Origin: Phycicoccus sp. Soil748 | GTDB lineage: Bacteria > Actinomycetota > Actinomycetes > Actinomycetales > Dermatophilaceae | Assembly: GCF_001428025.1 (NCBI RefSeq) | Contig: NZ_LMSC01000007.1 | Coordinates: forward strand, 1 to 62,186 | DNA: 62,186 nucleotides | Reading direction: 5' to 3' | Part shown: positions 60,401 through 62,186 of the stretch, piece after piece | Layout: each line of letters begins with the position of its first letter | Numbering within the stretch: position 1 is the stretch's first letter | Notes under the pieces: model-generated | Seen by the model: the letters and a program-made list of their open reading frames with translations, nothing else | Databases searched by the model: none | Told to the model about the DNA's origin: nothing | Translations under genes and position numbers: made by a program

Positions 60401-61636
60401 TCAGCCCTCGTGCAGCAGGTCGTCCACGATGTGCCGCGCGATCTCGAACGCGCTCGTCGCCGCCGGTGACGGTGCGTTGAGAACGTGCACGACCCGGCCT
60501 GACCGCTTCACCAGGAAGTCGTCCACGAGGCTGCCGTCGCGCCGTACGGCCTGGGCCCTGACGCCAGCGGGGGCCGGCAGCAGGTCCTCGTCACGCAGCT
60601 CCGGCACCAGTCGGCGCAGGCTGTCGGCGAACCGGTGTGCGGACAGCGACCGTGCCATCTCGTGCGCACCTGTCCGGAGGTGGCGGGCGGCGAGCCGCCA
60701 GGAGCCGGGGAAGGCCAGGGTGTCCCGCAGGTCGGGCCACGAGGCCGTGCCCCAGGTGTAGCCCTCACGGGCGAGGGCGAGGACAGCGTTGGGCCCGGCG
60801 TGCACCTCGCCGTCGATGCCCCGGGTCAGGTGGACCCCGAGGAACGGCAGGTCCGGGTCAGGCACCGGGTAGACCAGCCCGCGCACGAGGTGCGTGGCAG
60901 CGGGGGCGAGCACGCGGTACTCACCCCGGAAGGGGACGATCCGGGTGTCGGGCTCGTGCCCCAGCCGGCGGGCGACCACGTCGGCGTGCAGCCCCGCGCA
61001 CGCCACGACCAGGTCGGCCGGGAGGTCGCCCCGGGTGGTGCGGACGGTGACGCCGCCGCGGGCGCCCATCCCCGCCGTACCGAGCGCCGGCGCAGCAGGC
61101 GTCGAGGTGCCGAGCACCTCGACGCCCAGCAGCAGCGTGGCGCCGTACGCCTCCAGCCGGCGGACGAGGGCCGCGCAGACCCTGCCGTAGTCCACGACCC
61201 CCGTCTCGGCGACGTGCACGGCGGCGAGCGCATCGACGTGCGGCTCGTGCTCGCGCGCCCCTGCAGGGTCCAGCTCGGTCACTGTCAGGCCGTTCTCGCG
61301 ACCTCGTGCGGCAAGCTGCCGGAGCCGCGGCAGCTCGTCCGCCCTGGTGGCCACCACGAGCTTGCCGCACACCTCGTGCGGGATCCCCTCGGCGCGGGCG
61401 AACTCGACCATTAACGTCGCACCCGCCCGGCACAGGCGCGCCTTGGCCGAGCCCGGCGGGTAGTAGAGCCCGGAGTGGATGACGCCGCTGTTGCGCCCGG
61501 TCTGGTGACGGGCCCAGCCCGGCTCCTTCTCGACCACGGTCACCTCGGTACCGGGCCGGGTGCGGCACAGGCGCTCGGCGACGGCCAGGCCGATGATGCC
61601 GCCGCCGACCACGACGACGCGCTGGGACCTGGACAT
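60401..61636 (-). CDS. lhgO: FAD-dependent L-2-hydroxyglutarate oxidase-like protein
   Basis: The product is 411 aa. An N-terminal FAD-binding fold (Val-Val-Val-Gly-Gly-Gly-Ile-Ile-Gly-Leu-Ala, residues 8-18) precedes a DAO-type substrate domain with the family's Gln-Thr-Gly-Arg-Asn-Ser-Gly-Val-Ile-His-Ser-Gly-Leu-Tyr-Tyr segment. LhgO clears L-2-hydroxyglutarate, a by-product of central metabolism. The substrate is assigned by family only. Convergent with glmM, with 29 bases between the stops; divergent from ohr. Confidence 0.85.
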   Translation of the reverse strand: MSRSQRVVVVGGGIIGLAVAERLCRTRPGTEVTVVEKEPGWARHQTGRNSGVIHSGLYYPPGSAKARLCRAGATLMVEFARAEGIPHEVCGKLVVATRADELPRLRQLAARGRENGLTVTELDPAGAREHEPHVDALAAVHVAETGVVDYGRVCAALVRRLEAYGATLLLGVEVLGTSTPAAPALGTAGMGARGGVTVRTTRGDLPADLVVACAGLHADVVARRLGHEPDTRIVPFRGEYRVLAPAATHLVRGLVYPVPDPDLPFLGVHLTRGIDGEVHAGPNAVLALAREGYTWGTASWPDLRDTLAFPGSWRLAARHLRTGAHEMARSLSAHRFADSLRRLVPELRDEDLLPAPAGVRAQAVRRDGSLVDDFLVKRSGRVVHVLNAPSPAATSAFEIARHIVDDLLHEG

Positions 61637-61742
61637 GCCCCCAACCTAGGTCCAAGTGGTGGAACCCACCGAAACCGAGGGAATGGTCCCCAGGGGCCCG
61701 CGGTTGCCCCAGAGGTACCCATCCCCGACAGGCAGGACCACC

Positions 61743-62171
61743 ATGCCCTTCGAAGCAGTGAACGAGACGCTCTACACCACCGCCGCCTCCGCCCAGGGTG
61801 GGCGCCAGGGACGGGTCAGGAGCGAGGACGGGGTCGTGGACCTGCCGCTCGGCAAGCCCGGCAGCACGAGCAACCCCAAGGCCAACCCGGAGACGCTGTT
61901 CGCGTCCGGCTACGCCGCCTGCTTCAGCGGTGCCCTGGCTGCGGTGGCCCAGAAGGAGGGCATCGACGTCAGCACCTCCACCGTCACCGCGAACGTCGAG
62001 TTCGGCAGCACCGACACCGGCTTCGGCCTCGCGGTCGCGCTGACTGCCGACGTCCCGGGTGTCGACGACGCGACCGCGCAGAAGCTCGCCGACGCTGCCC
62101 ACGAGGTCTGCCCCTACTCCAAGGCGACCCGCGGCAACATCGACGTCACCATCACCGGCAAGGGCGCCTGA
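61743..62171 (+). CDS. ohr: Organic hydroperoxide resistance protein (Ohr/OsmC family)
   Basis: The product is 142 aa. Cys60 in Gly-Tyr-Ala-Ala-Cys-Phe and Cys123 in Glu-Val-Cys-Pro-Tyr-Ser form the peroxidatic pair; Arg21 or Arg24 is the likely activating arginine. Val-Cys-Pro-Tyr-Ser-Lys-Ala-Thr-Arg-Gly-Asn is typical of Ohr rather than OsmC. ATG 61743 lies behind CAGGA; earlier in-frame starts lack a ribosome site. No OhrR-type repressor gene is visible in the remaining 15 bases. Confidence 0.93.
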   Translation: MPFEAVNETLYTTAASAQGGRQGRVRSEDGVVDLPLGKPGSTSNPKANPETLFASGYAACFSGALAAVAQKEGIDVSTSTVTANVEFGSTDTGFGLAVALTADVPGVDDATAQKLADAAHEVCPYSKATRGNIDVTITGKGA

Positions 62172-62186
62172 GCGACCCGGCCGCCC

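Overview
This 62.2 kb window comes from a very GC-rich actinobacterium. The evidence is a complete Mce lipid-transporter operon, RpoB/RpoC of actinobacterial size (1158 and 1292 aa), Ala/Lys/Glu-rich tails on many ribosomal proteins, frequent GTG and TTG starts, and terminators with long GC stems and no U-tract. A member of the Intrasporangiaceae/Dermatophilaceae (Janibacter, Knoellia, Phycicoccus type) would fit, but that is inference.

Layout. (1) 1-7645: end of an mce operon (mceA tail, mceB-F, two Mce-associated membrane proteins), closed by a perfect 15-bp hairpin. (2) 7646-15563: rpoB and rpoC. (3) 15601-20340: rpsL-rpsG-fusA-tuf. (4) 20365-25053: three unrelated genes lie between tuf and rpsJ: an FMN alpha-hydroxy-acid oxidase, a secreted sedolisin peptidase and a YihY/BrkB membrane protein. 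(5) 25097-35286: the S10 operon (rpsJ to rpsQ) and spc operon (rplN to rplO). (6) 35425-42380: secY-adk-map, infA-rpmJ-rpsM-rpsK-rpsD, rpoA-rplQ. (7) 42411-57626: accessory block with an MFS exporter, truA, a cupin/TetR pair, a secreted TIM-barrel-like protein, an ABC-F ATPase, a 1936-aa two-headed amylase/pullulanase, a DUF2993 (LmeA-like) protein, and an ArsR-type regulator with its MFS partner. (8) 57732-62186: rplM-rpsI, glmM, then a divergent lhgO-like oxidase and an Ohr peroxidase.

The translation genes form a set of transcription units, and their boundaries are visible in the DNA. Four units (rpsL, rpsJ, infA, rplM) start from promoters with a shared GATTTSG block exactly 26-27 nt before the -10. 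The rpsL and rpsJ leaders share a 26-nt element (24/26 identical), and rplM has its first ten bases. Five unit boundaries carry hairpins built on the same GGTRTGCCGCG stem. These shared elements are the most interesting unannotated structure in the window. Other points of note are an extra C-terminal module on ribosomal protein L17, a maltose-regulator-like operator before the pullulanase gene, and 13-bp iterons on the ArsR-type promoter.

I see no rRNA, tRNA, CRISPR array, insertion sequence or phage gene.
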